Positions 54,403 to 62,800 of a stretch of 64,000 nt of DNA are shown one piece after another. Numbering within the stretch: the first letter of the stretch is position 1; the number at the start of each line of letters is the position of its first letter. This DNA is from Paenibacillus endophyticus (GTDB lineage Bacteria > Bacillota > Bacilli > Paenibacillales > Paenibacillaceae). The stretch is taken from positions 528,028 through 592,027 of the forward strand of contig NZ_JACHXW010000001.1 in assembly GCF_014192395.1 (NCBI RefSeq), in the 5' to 3' direction. The notes below the pieces were generated by a model. The model was not told the DNA's origin. It made no database searches and saw only the letters and a list, made by a program, of their open reading frames with translations. The position numbers and the translations under genes were made by a program.

Positions 54403-55350
54403 TTGATATTGACCCGACTGTTATCATTAGAGAGTTGGAAGCGATGGTTGTGGACGATCATTCGTCTCGTATTAATCGCGGGATTATCGTTCGTGATTCT
54501 CTATCCAATCATTCAAAAGATGACAACGGCAATCAAGGACAAGTCGGACTTGTATTCGCCAATTGTCGTATTCATTCCTGAGCATTTTACGCTAGACAAT
54601 TTCAAACAGGCTATCGTCATGATGGATTACTGGGAGACGCTGCTTAATACGTTCGTGCTATCAGGGACAACTACGATTCTGACAGCCGTTTCATGTGCGC
54701 TGGCAGGCTACGCTTTCGCCCGTCTTACATTCAAAGGAAGCAATCTGTTATTCGCTGGCGTTATTCTAACTATACTGGTTCCGCCTACGACAATATTGAT
54801 TCCCATCTATATGAACCTGAAAGACTTTACGTTGATGGGATTGATTCCATTATTGACAGGTAAATCGGTGAATCTGCTCAATTCGTACTGGCCATTTCTA
54901 CTAACATCCTTAACGGCAAGTTCTCTAAAAGCTGGGCTTTACATTTATATATTCAGGCAGTTCTTTCGGGGAATTCCGAAGGAGGTCGAGGAAGCGGCAT
55001 ATATCGACGGTGCGGGAGTCGGCTCTACGTTTCTACGCATTATGCTGCCGAACGCATTGCCTGCTATCGTAACCGTGCTTCTGTTCTCGTTCGTATGGCA
55101 ATGGAATGACAGCTTCTTCACAACAACGTATTTGACATCGAGTAAGGTAATGTCTACGCAGCTAGCGTCACTGCCATACAATCTATCCATACTTCTCGAA
55201 GGCGGCGTAACGACCAATAAGGACCCGTTCTTTATGAGCATGGTGCAGGATACGGGCATTTTGCTAGCCATACTGCCGCTAGTTATTCTTTATTTGTTTG
55301 TTCAGAGGTACTTTGTCGAGAGTATCGAGCGTACAGGCATCGTTGGATAA
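54403..55350 (+). CDS. sugar ABC transporter permease (MalG type), second pair
   Basis: 315 residues from a TTG at 54403 (AAGGAGAG eight bases upstream); the upstream open frame overlaps the previous gene and has no ribosome site. Six helices; EAA loop EEAAYIDGAGVGSTFLRIML. Pairs with the product of the previous gene. Downstream, CGCCTTGCG (55373-55381) can pair with CGCAGGGCG (55409-55417), a hairpin without a T-run before the xylanase gene. Confidence 0.88.
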   Translation: MILTRLLSLESWKRWLWTIIRLVLIAGLSFVILYPIIQKMTTAIKDKSDLYSPIVVFIPEHFTLDNFKQAIVMMDYWETLLNTFVLSGTTTILTAVSCALAGYAFARLTFKGSNLLFAGVILTILVPPTTILIPIYMNLKDFTLMGLIPLLTGKSVNLLNSYWPFLLTSLTASSLKAGLYIYIFRQFFRGIPKEVEEAAYIDGAGVGSTFLRIMLPNALPAIVTVLLFSFVWQWNDSFFTTTYLTSSKVMSTQLASLPYNLSILLEGGVTTNKDPFFMSMVQDTGILLAILPLVILYLFVQRYFVESIERTGIVG

Positions 55351-55460
55351 TCGTTTTGTCTAGGCATGCATAGCGCCTTGCGAGAATCGGCCAACAATGG
55401 TGCGCTTCCGCAGGGCGCTTCTTGCGGATGTGCAGTCGAATAGAGAGGCGGTTCAGAGAC

Positions 55461-56768
55461 ATGAAACAAGCAAACAAAACAATCGTGTATATCATGGTTT
55501 CGGGTATCGTTTGGATGCTCGTTGTTTCTCTGCTCATCATGAACAACTATAAGTCCAAGTCGTTGATACAAGAGAACACATGGAACGAAACGATTGATCA
55601 GCAGGCGGAATCTCCTTCGGACAGCATTGACGTTTCGAATGAGGAAGACCAAGCAGATGGCGGGGTTGAAACAAATACGGAAGAGCTAGGGGAGACGGCA
55701 ACCCAGCTGCTCGAACCTTCGGTTGAGGCAGATCTTCCATCGCTCGCGAAAGCTTTTGCTGATTATTTTCCTATAGGTGCGGCTATCGAACCTTCGCACA
55801 CAAGCGGGCTCAAGGCTGAGCTGCTGAAGAAGCACGTGAATATGCTTGTCGCCGAGAACGTGATGAAGCCGGATGCCATTCAGCCAACGGAAGGCAACTT
55901 TACATGGGGAAATGCCGACCAGCTTGTCGCGTTTGCAAAGCAGAACGGTATGGAGGTTCGTTTTCATACGCTCGTCTGGCACAGCCAGGTGGGCGCTTGG
56001 TTCTTCAAAGACAGCGAAGGCAAACCGATGATTGACGAAACGGATTTAGCGAAGCGGGAAGTGAACAAGAAGCTTCTGCTCAAGCGGCTAGATACCCATG
56101 TCCGTACGATTGTCGGACGATACAAAGACGATATCAAGTCATGGGACGTAGTGAACGAGGTCATAGAGCCAGCTGATCCTGATGGGATTCGGGCGAGTGA
56201 TTGGTATAAAATTTCGGGAACTGCGTATATCGAGACGGCGTTTCGCGCAGCACGCGAAGCAGGAGGTTTGGATGCGAAGCTGTATATTAATGATTATGGG
56301 ACTGACAATCCTGCGAAGCGGGACCGATTATATGAACTAATCAAAGAGATGCTAGGGAAGGGAGTACCGATAGACGGAGTCGGACATCAGACGCATATCG
56401 GCATTTACGGACCAGACATAGCGGACATCATCGAATCTATGCAGAAATACAGTGAGCTTGGCCTTGACAATCTAGTTACTGAGCTGGATATGAGCATCTA
56501 TGCTTGGAACGACCGCAGAGATTACGGAGCCGAGATACCTGATGAGGTGATAAAGCTGCAAGCGAATCGATATCGGGAGCTGTTCGAGGCTTTTAAGGCT
56601 AATAAGGATCTTTTAAAAGGTGTCGTATTCTGGGGTATCGCGGATGATCATACGTGGCTTAGCTCGTTTCCAATGAAACGGACAGAAGCGCCGCTTCTGT
56701 TCGATCAGCAGCTGCATGCGAAACCGGCGTTTTGGGCGATCGTCGATCCATCCAGGCAGCCCGAATAA
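55461..56768 (+). CDS. membrane-anchored GH10 endo-1,4-beta-xylanase
   Basis: 435 residues from the ATG at 55461 with a GAGAGG site; the frame opens earlier at 55422 without one. A signal-anchor helix (about 8-28) is followed by an acidic Glu/Ser/Thr-rich spacer (about 35-92) and a GH10 barrel. Catalytic acid/base Glu233 lies in SWDVVNEVIE and nucleophile Glu341 in NLVTELDMSIY; HTLVWHSQ and WGIADDHTWL line the subsites. It is tethered outside the membrane and cleaves xylan chains for the importer encoded just upstream. No carbohydrate-binding module. Confidence 0.92.
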   Translation: MKQANKTIVYIMVSGIVWMLVVSLLIMNNYKSKSLIQENTWNETIDQQAESPSDSIDVSNEEDQADGGVETNTEELGETATQLLEPSVEADLPSLAKAFADYFPIGAAIEPSHTSGLKAELLKKHVNMLVAENVMKPDAIQPTEGNFTWGNADQLVAFAKQNGMEVRFHTLVWHSQVGAWFFKDSEGKPMIDETDLAKREVNKKLLLKRLDTHVRTIVGRYKDDIKSWDVVNEVIEPADPDGIRASDWYKISGTAYIETAFRAAREAGGLDAKLYINDYGTDNPAKRDRLYELIKEMLGKGVPIDGVGHQTHIGIYGPDIADIIESMQKYSELGLDNLVTELDMSIYAWNDRRDYGAEIPDEVIKLQANRYRELFEAFKANKDLLKGVVFWGIADDHTWLSSFPMKRTEAPLLFDQQLHAKPAFWAIVDPSRQPE

Positions 56769-56815
56769 GTTCATTTCTTATGTATGGTTTATCGGATAAT
56801 TTAACAAGCATTCGG

Positions 56816-56848
56816 CAGGTTGTTTTGGCTGCGAGGTCAAGATAAACT
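56816..56848 (+). promoter_or_regulatory. promoter with shared CAGGTTGTT element, xylosidase-xylanase operon
   Basis: CAGGTTGTTT from 56816 with -35 TTGTTT (56820-56825), a 17-bp spacer and -10 TAAACT (56843-56848). Fourth member of the shared-promoter set. Confidence 0.6.
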
Positions 56849-56890
56849 GTTGTGAAGAAGAGAAAATGATAGAGAAGAAGGGAAATAGAA

Positions 56891-58414
56891 ATGAATAAAA
56901 CAAGAATAACCAACCCAGTCATCTGGGCAGATGTCCCGGATCCGAGCGTAATCCGCGTCGGGGCTACCTACTATATGGTCAGCACAAGCATGCATTCGAT
57001 GCCAGGCTGCCCGATTATGAAGTCGGAGAACCTGAGCAGTTGGGAGCTTGTTAATTATGTGTTTGATACGTTCGAGGATAACGATGCGCATAATTTGTTG
57101 GATGGTAAAGGTATCTATGGCAAAGGCTCATGGGCTGCAAGCTTGCGGCATCATAATGATCTATTCTACGTTTGCTTCTCAAGCAATGATATGAATCAGT
57201 TCTACGTCTATACAACGAATGACATTGAGAATGGGGAGTGGGAACGCCACGTTATCCAAGGTCTCCACCATGATCCAAGCATGCTGTTTGATGAGGATGG
57301 CCGCGTTTATGTCATTTATGGCAACGGTGATATTCGCATTACAGAGCTGACGGAAGAGGCAACTGCCTTGAAATCGGGGGGGCTTAATCAACTATTATTT
57401 GAGACTGGCAGAGATGGCATTATGCTGCGCAGCGAAGGCTGCCATGCATATCGATTAAACGGCTATTACTATCTCTTTTTTATTGAATGGCCGCACACCG
57501 GTCATAAGCGCCGCAGGGTGTTGTGTTATCGTTCAAAAGCTATTCTTGGCCCTTATGAACATAAGCTACTGCTCGACGATCACATGGACTATCGCAATAA
57601 TGGTGTCGCGCAAGGCGGAATCGTCGATACCCCATCAGGCGAATGGTTTGCGGTGCTATTCCAAGATCATGAATCTGTTGGCCGAGTTCCATGCGTACTC
57701 CCGGTTGCTTGGGAGGATGATTGGCCGGTTTTCGGCAGGAATGGCAAAGCGCCGATGTCATTCGAAGTGTCATTGCCCGGCTCTGCTTCCAAACCGCTAG
57801 TGATTAGCGATGAATTTGCATATACAGAAAACCAATTGGCACTGAATTGGCAGTGGAACCATAATCCAGATCATTCGCGATGGTCTGTTACGGAACGGCC
57901 TGGCTACTTGCGGCTTGCCACGGGACAATTGGCCCGAAGCATCGAATTTGCACGCAATACGCTGACGCAGCGGACGGAAGGTCCGGCTTGTACGGGGAAG
58001 ACTGTGATGGATATTACTAAGATGAAACCGGGCGATCATGCAGGGCTGGTTGCGTTGCAGTATCTTTTCGGTGCAGTTGGCATCGAAATCGCAGACAATG
58101 GAGATCGTTACGTTTCTATGCGCATCAACGGGAGAGCGGAAGGAGCAGGCGGTGATATCGCAGTTGAACGTATTCCGTATGAGGGGGACGTTATTTATTT
58201 GAAGATCGAGTTTCAGTTTTCCAACAGCGAGGATATAGCCCGTTTCTATTATTCAGAAAATGGCGAGACGTGGAATGCGATAGGCGAGGCGCTGGAGATG
58301 CAATATAAGCTGGAACATTTCATGGGCTATCGGTTCGGACTGTTCAATTATGCAACACAAGAAGCAGGAGGTTATGTCGATTGTGATTACTTCCGATACG
58401 AGAGATTGGATTGA
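56891..58414 (+). CDS. cytoplasmic GH43 beta-xylosidase with C-terminal beta-sandwich
   Basis: 507 residues. Five-bladed propeller (1-300) with catalytic base Asp17 (ADVPDPSVIRVG), Asp128 (LHHDPSMLFDEDG) and acid Glu182 (LRSEGCHAYR). A GH43 C2-type sandwich (about 312-505) has LNWQWNHNPDHSRWSV, ARNTLTQRTEGP and MGYRFGLFNYAT; this domain contributes to the active site in xylosidases. No signal peptide. It releases xylose from imported xylo-oligosaccharides and is followed 53 bases later by a cytoplasmic GH10. The first catalytic half of the giant protein at 59851 is a secreted relative. Confidence 0.92.
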   Translation: MNKTRITNPVIWADVPDPSVIRVGATYYMVSTSMHSMPGCPIMKSENLSSWELVNYVFDTFEDNDAHNLLDGKGIYGKGSWAASLRHHNDLFYVCFSSNDMNQFYVYTTNDIENGEWERHVIQGLHHDPSMLFDEDGRVYVIYGNGDIRITELTEEATALKSGGLNQLLFETGRDGIMLRSEGCHAYRLNGYYYLFFIEWPHTGHKRRRVLCYRSKAILGPYEHKLLLDDHMDYRNNGVAQGGIVDTPSGEWFAVLFQDHESVGRVPCVLPVAWEDDWPVFGRNGKAPMSFEVSLPGSASKPLVISDEFAYTENQLALNWQWNHNPDHSRWSVTERPGYLRLATGQLARSIEFARNTLTQRTEGPACTGKTVMDITKMKPGDHAGLVALQYLFGAVGIEIADNGDRYVSMRINGRAEGAGGDIAVERIPYEGDVIYLKIEFQFSNSEDIARFYYSENGETWNAIGEALEMQYKLEHFMGYRFGLFNYATQEAGGYVDCDYFRYERLD

Positions 58415-58467
58415 TAATCGTTTCTTTTCGTGCAATGGATGAATAGTTAGGGGAGGGAACCATATTT

Positions 58468-59478
58468 ATGGCTAGTTTCCAAGATAATAAAATGATAAAG
58501 CTGCATGAAGCATTTAGCGACCAGTTTCTCATTGGAGCGGCGGTAAATGCCAAAACGTTAAAAACACAGCGCGAGTTGTTAATCCGCCACTTTAATAGTC
58601 TGACAGCAGAAAATGAGATGAAGTTCGAGCGTCTGCATCCTGCTGAGGACCGGTACACGTTCGAGGAAGCGGATCGATTAATAGCGTTCGCCAAAGAAAA
58701 CAATATGGGAGTTAGAGGCCATACGCTCGTATGGCATAATCAAACGCCGAGCTGGATGTTTGAGGATGCCTCTGGCGGGGCAGTTAATCGCGAAACTTTG
58801 CTGTCACGGATGAAAGATCATATAGAAACCGTAGTTTCGCGTTATAAGGGAACCATTTATGGATGGGATGTCGTGAACGAGGCGGTTGCGGACAGCGGCA
58901 ACGAGCTGTTGCGATCATCCAAATGGCTTGACATTGCAGGAGAAGATTTCATCGCCAAAGCGTTCGAATATGCGCATGCTGCGGATCCAGCGGCTATATT
59001 GTTCTACAATGATTATAATGAATCTGCACCTGAAAAAAGAGAAAAGATTTATGCGTTGGTAAAGTCTTTGAAAGAAAAAGACGTACCGATTCATGGGGTT
59101 GGTTTGCAGGCGCATTGGAACCTAGAGCATCCGTCGATAGATGACATTCGACAAGCCATTGAAAGGTATGCAAGCTTAGGCATGATGCTGCATATTACGG
59201 AGCTGGATGTATCCGTTTTCAATCATGAAGACCGCCGAACGGATTTGCTAGCCCCGACTGCAGAGCTGATGGAGCGGCAGGCAGAACGGTATCGGCAATT
59301 TTTTGAGCTGTTCAGAGCCTACAGCGAGCACATTACCTCCGTAACCTTTTGGGGGGCGGCTGATGATTATACGTGGCTGGATAACTTCCCGGTATACGGG
59401 CGTAAGAATTGGCCATTCCTCTTTGATCAGGAGCATCAGCCGAAACAGGCTTTTTGGGATGTCGTAAAATTTGCCTAG
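58468..59478 (+). CDS. cytoplasmic GH10 xylanase
   Basis: 336 residues; GGGGAGGG upstream of the ATG. A bare GH10 barrel without signal peptide or binding module: acid/base Glu138 (GWDVVNEAVA), nucleophile Glu245 (LHITELDVSV), HTLVWHNQTPSWMF and WGAADDYTWLDNFPV. It resembles intracellular xylanases of Geobacillus/Paenibacillus that trim imported aldotetraouronic or xylo-oligosaccharides. Co-transcribed with the xylosidase gene and closed by a large terminator. Confidence 0.92.
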   Translation: MASFQDNKMIKLHEAFSDQFLIGAAVNAKTLKTQRELLIRHFNSLTAENEMKFERLHPAEDRYTFEEADRLIAFAKENNMGVRGHTLVWHNQTPSWMFEDASGGAVNRETLLSRMKDHIETVVSRYKGTIYGWDVVNEAVADSGNELLRSSKWLDIAGEDFIAKAFEYAHAADPAAILFYNDYNESAPEKREKIYALVKSLKEKDVPIHGVGLQAHWNLEHPSIDDIRQAIERYASLGMMLHITELDVSVFNHEDRRTDLLAPTAELMERQAERYRQFFELFRAYSEHITSVTFWGAADDYTWLDNFPVYGRKNWPFLFDQEHQPKQAFWDVVKFA

Positions 59479-59554
59479 TAACAAACTGCTGCGCATGAAA
59501 GGTTAAAGCGTTCATTAAAAGAGCCAGCTCATTCCTTTTATCATGTTCTAAATA

Positions 59555-59635
59555 AGCTGTTCATCAGAAAATGGCCGGATTTTCATTCAAGAAAATAAGG
59601 TTTATTTTCTGCTGGACAGCTATTTTTATTTTAGT
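59555..59635 (+). terminator. large nested hairpin terminator
   Basis: AGCTGT and CAGAAAAT (59555-59572) pair with ATTTTCTG and ACAGCT (59604-59621), with a symmetrical 4-base internal loop; two smaller GAAAAT hairpins lie inside, and ATTTTTATTTTAG follows. The remaining bases of 59479-59850 are AT-rich with a possible promoter TTGATT-17-TATTAC near 59709-59737; otherwise I see nothing. Confidence 0.6.
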
Positions 59636-59850
59636 TATTATATTTATTTCGTCATTATTATTTTTAAAAAATGTAATAGTTTTCTAGTGTTTAGCATTAA
59701 AACGGGATTTGATTGGGAAATGAAAAAGAAATATTACCTTTTGAATAAAAAATCACATCGTGAAAACGCGATGCCTGCATTAAGATAAATAGAGGAACAA
59801 CGATTCCTATACGCTATCCCGCTACATATTAAAGGAGGTTATTCAAAACC

Positions 59851-62800
59851 ATGCACAAGAAACTGGTCATCATTTTGTTAGCACTAACACTGTTGGTTGG
59901 TCTCGCACCAATCACACCTATGCATGCCGAGCAAGCTGAGGGGGAATTTGAAAACCCTTTCATTTGGTCGGATGTACCGGATCCTGATGTGATTAGAGTC
60001 GGAGATGTTTATTACATGTCTAGCACTACGATGCATATGAATCCAGGCGTACCCATCATGAAATCACATGATTTGGTCAATTGGGAGATTGTCAATTACG
60101 TATACGACATACTAGCGGACAACGACGAGCAAACGTTGAGAAATGAAAAAAATAATTATGGTCAAGGATCGTGGGCAAGCAGCTTGAGATACCATAATGG
60201 GAAATTTTATGTCGCATTTGCTTCATACGATAACGGAAAAACCTATATCTATCAAACAGAAAACATCGAGGAAGGTCCATGGACACATGCCACGCTGAAT
60301 GGCGTGTATCATGATATGTCACTGCTCTTTGACGACAATGGCAGGGTGTATATGGTTTATGGCGGCGGCGATATTAGAGTGATTGAGTTAACCGCAGACG
60401 CAACAGCAATTAAAACAGGCGGACTCGATAAAATCATTATTCCTAACGCAAGCCTCGTTGCAGGAAACGAAGTGGGATTGGCAGCCGAGGGTGCGCACAT
60501 TCAGAAGATTAACGGCAACTATTATGTGTTTACGATTACATGGCCGAAAAACGGAATGCGTACCGAACTTGTACACCGGTCTGATCGGATAGACGGTACG
60601 TATGAAGGGAAAATCGCATTAAGGGATCAAGGCGTGGCACAGGGCGGAATTGTAGACACGGTGGATGGCAAATGGTATGCCTTGCTGTTCGGTGACCGCG
60701 GAGCAGTCGGACGCATTCCTTATCTCGTACCGGTGGAATGGACAGACGGCTGGCCGGTATTCGGGATCGATGGCAAGGTTCCGCAGAGCCAGATTATCCC
60801 GGTTAAAGGTATAACAGCGAATAATCTATTGATAAAGTCTGATGAATTTTATCAAAATCCGGATAGAATAGGTGCTTCCCATACCTTATTCGAGGATGCA
60901 ACACTAGGAAATGCTAAACAGCCAATGGTAACTTCAGCAGTGAAACAAGCATCAGAAGGTAAAGAGCTGCTTGTAAATGGCGGTTTCGAAGCCGGCCAGG
61001 AGCCATGGACAGGGCATGAGAACGCAACAGTGTCCGTAACAGCCACTGAAGCAGATAGCGGATCAAGCAGCCTCGCTATCAGCAACAGAGGCGGTACAGG
61101 TGCTGGCCCGCAACAAATGATTACCGGAAAAGTGAAGGCTGGCGGGGTTTACGTCTTTTCTGCCAGAGTGAAATATAACGGTGACGATACGTTGCCTGCA
61201 TCGAAACAATTCAACTTTGCTATTCAAGATGGAGATTGGACAACGATCAAGGTACTAGGTTCGGGAACCATAAACAAAGGGGAATGGGGGACAATTAAAG
61301 GAACCTATTCCATTCCTGAGGATGCTAGTTTGGATAAGCCGTTTATCTTTATCGAAACCGTTTGGACACCGGAACAGAATCCGGTATCCGATTTGATGGA
61401 TTTTTTTGTCGATGACGTTTCTTTTCAAGACGTTACGCCAGACTCTAACTTGCTCGTTAACGGCAGCTTTGAAGATGGGCAAGAACCATGGACAGGCCAT
61501 GAGAATGCAACGGTATCGCTGTCAACCTACGAAGCAAACAGCGGTTTAAACAGCCTGTTTATTAGTAACAGAACAGCTACGGGTGCAGGTCCGCAGCAAA
61601 AAATAACGGGGAAAGTGAAAGCAGGAGGCGTATACAAGTTTTCGGCCAAGGTCAAATATGATGGCGACCATGCTTTGCCTGCGACAAAATCATTTAATCT
61701 GGCTTTTCAAAATGGAGATTGGACGACGATAAAGGTTATGGGCTCTGGAATGGCCGAGAAAGGAAAATGGGGAACAATTGAGGGAACATACACGATTCCC
61801 GAAGACGCGGACCTGAAAGAACCGCTTATTTTTATCGAAACGCCATGGACAGCCGTGCAGGATAAGGTAAAGGATCGAATGGACTTCTATGTAGATGACG
61901 TCGTATTAGAGGATGTTACGCCACTAGGAGGATTGGATAAAGCGGAAGCCGGAGAATACGACTACAATGGCTCCAATCTTGGGCTCATGTGGCAGTGGAA
62001 CCACAATCCTGACAATAATCATTGGTCTCTGCTAGAGCGCAGCGGATATTTAAGACTGACTACAGGGAAAAAAGCGGTTTCTCTTCTAGAAGCCCGAAAT
62101 ACACTCACGCAAAGGACGTCTGGTCCGGAAAGCTCTGGAAGCGTTGCGCTGGATGTCAGTCATATGAAGAACGGCGACTACGCCGGACTTGGTGCTTTGC
62201 AGAAAGAATACGGATTTGTTGGGGTGAAAATGGCAGGCTCCTCGAAATCCATTGTGATGGTGGATGGCAGTACGGGTGCGGCTGTGGAAGCAGCAAGCGT
62301 TCCCTTTACAGCAGATCACGTTTACTTTAAAGTTGAGTTCGATTATAAAAACCAGACAGATAAGGCTTATTTTTATTACAGTTTGAATGGGACAGAATGG
62401 ACCGCTATCGGGCACACCCTGCAAATGCATTACACGCTGCCGCATTTTATGGGTTATCGGTTCGCGTTGTTTAATTACGCAACCAAAACAACAGGCGGCT
62501 ATGTCGATTTCGATTATTTCAGAGTCGATGACAAAATGACGGGCACGCAAGCTTATGAACAAATACGGAAAGCGTCCATGGATGAGGTTTCCGATGTAAT
62601 CGGAGTCCCCAATACGGAGCTTGAGGTTCCTTTAAGAATGGAAACGCTTCCTACAGGTCCATATTCATTGCTTACCTCCTCGTTTAACATTCCGGAAAAC
62701 CTTTCCGTAACGGGAGTCGAGTTTAACGTTGACAATATAGTGGGTACACCTTCCTTTACTTACAACGGAAATAGGCTGCAAATTAAGATTTCAGGCTCAG

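Noticed and set aside
55373..55417. Terminator between the last permease and the GH10 gene
   Set aside because: The stem has a long loop and no T-run, so termination is not supported.
59756..59775. Cre-like sequence near GTGAAAACGCG upstream of the giant GH43
   Set aside because: It departs from the consensus at three or more positions in its 3' half.
60961..61920. Possible CRISPR-like or satellite repeat
   Set aside because: The two copies are about 470 bp and encode homologous protein modules in frame; it is a domain duplication.
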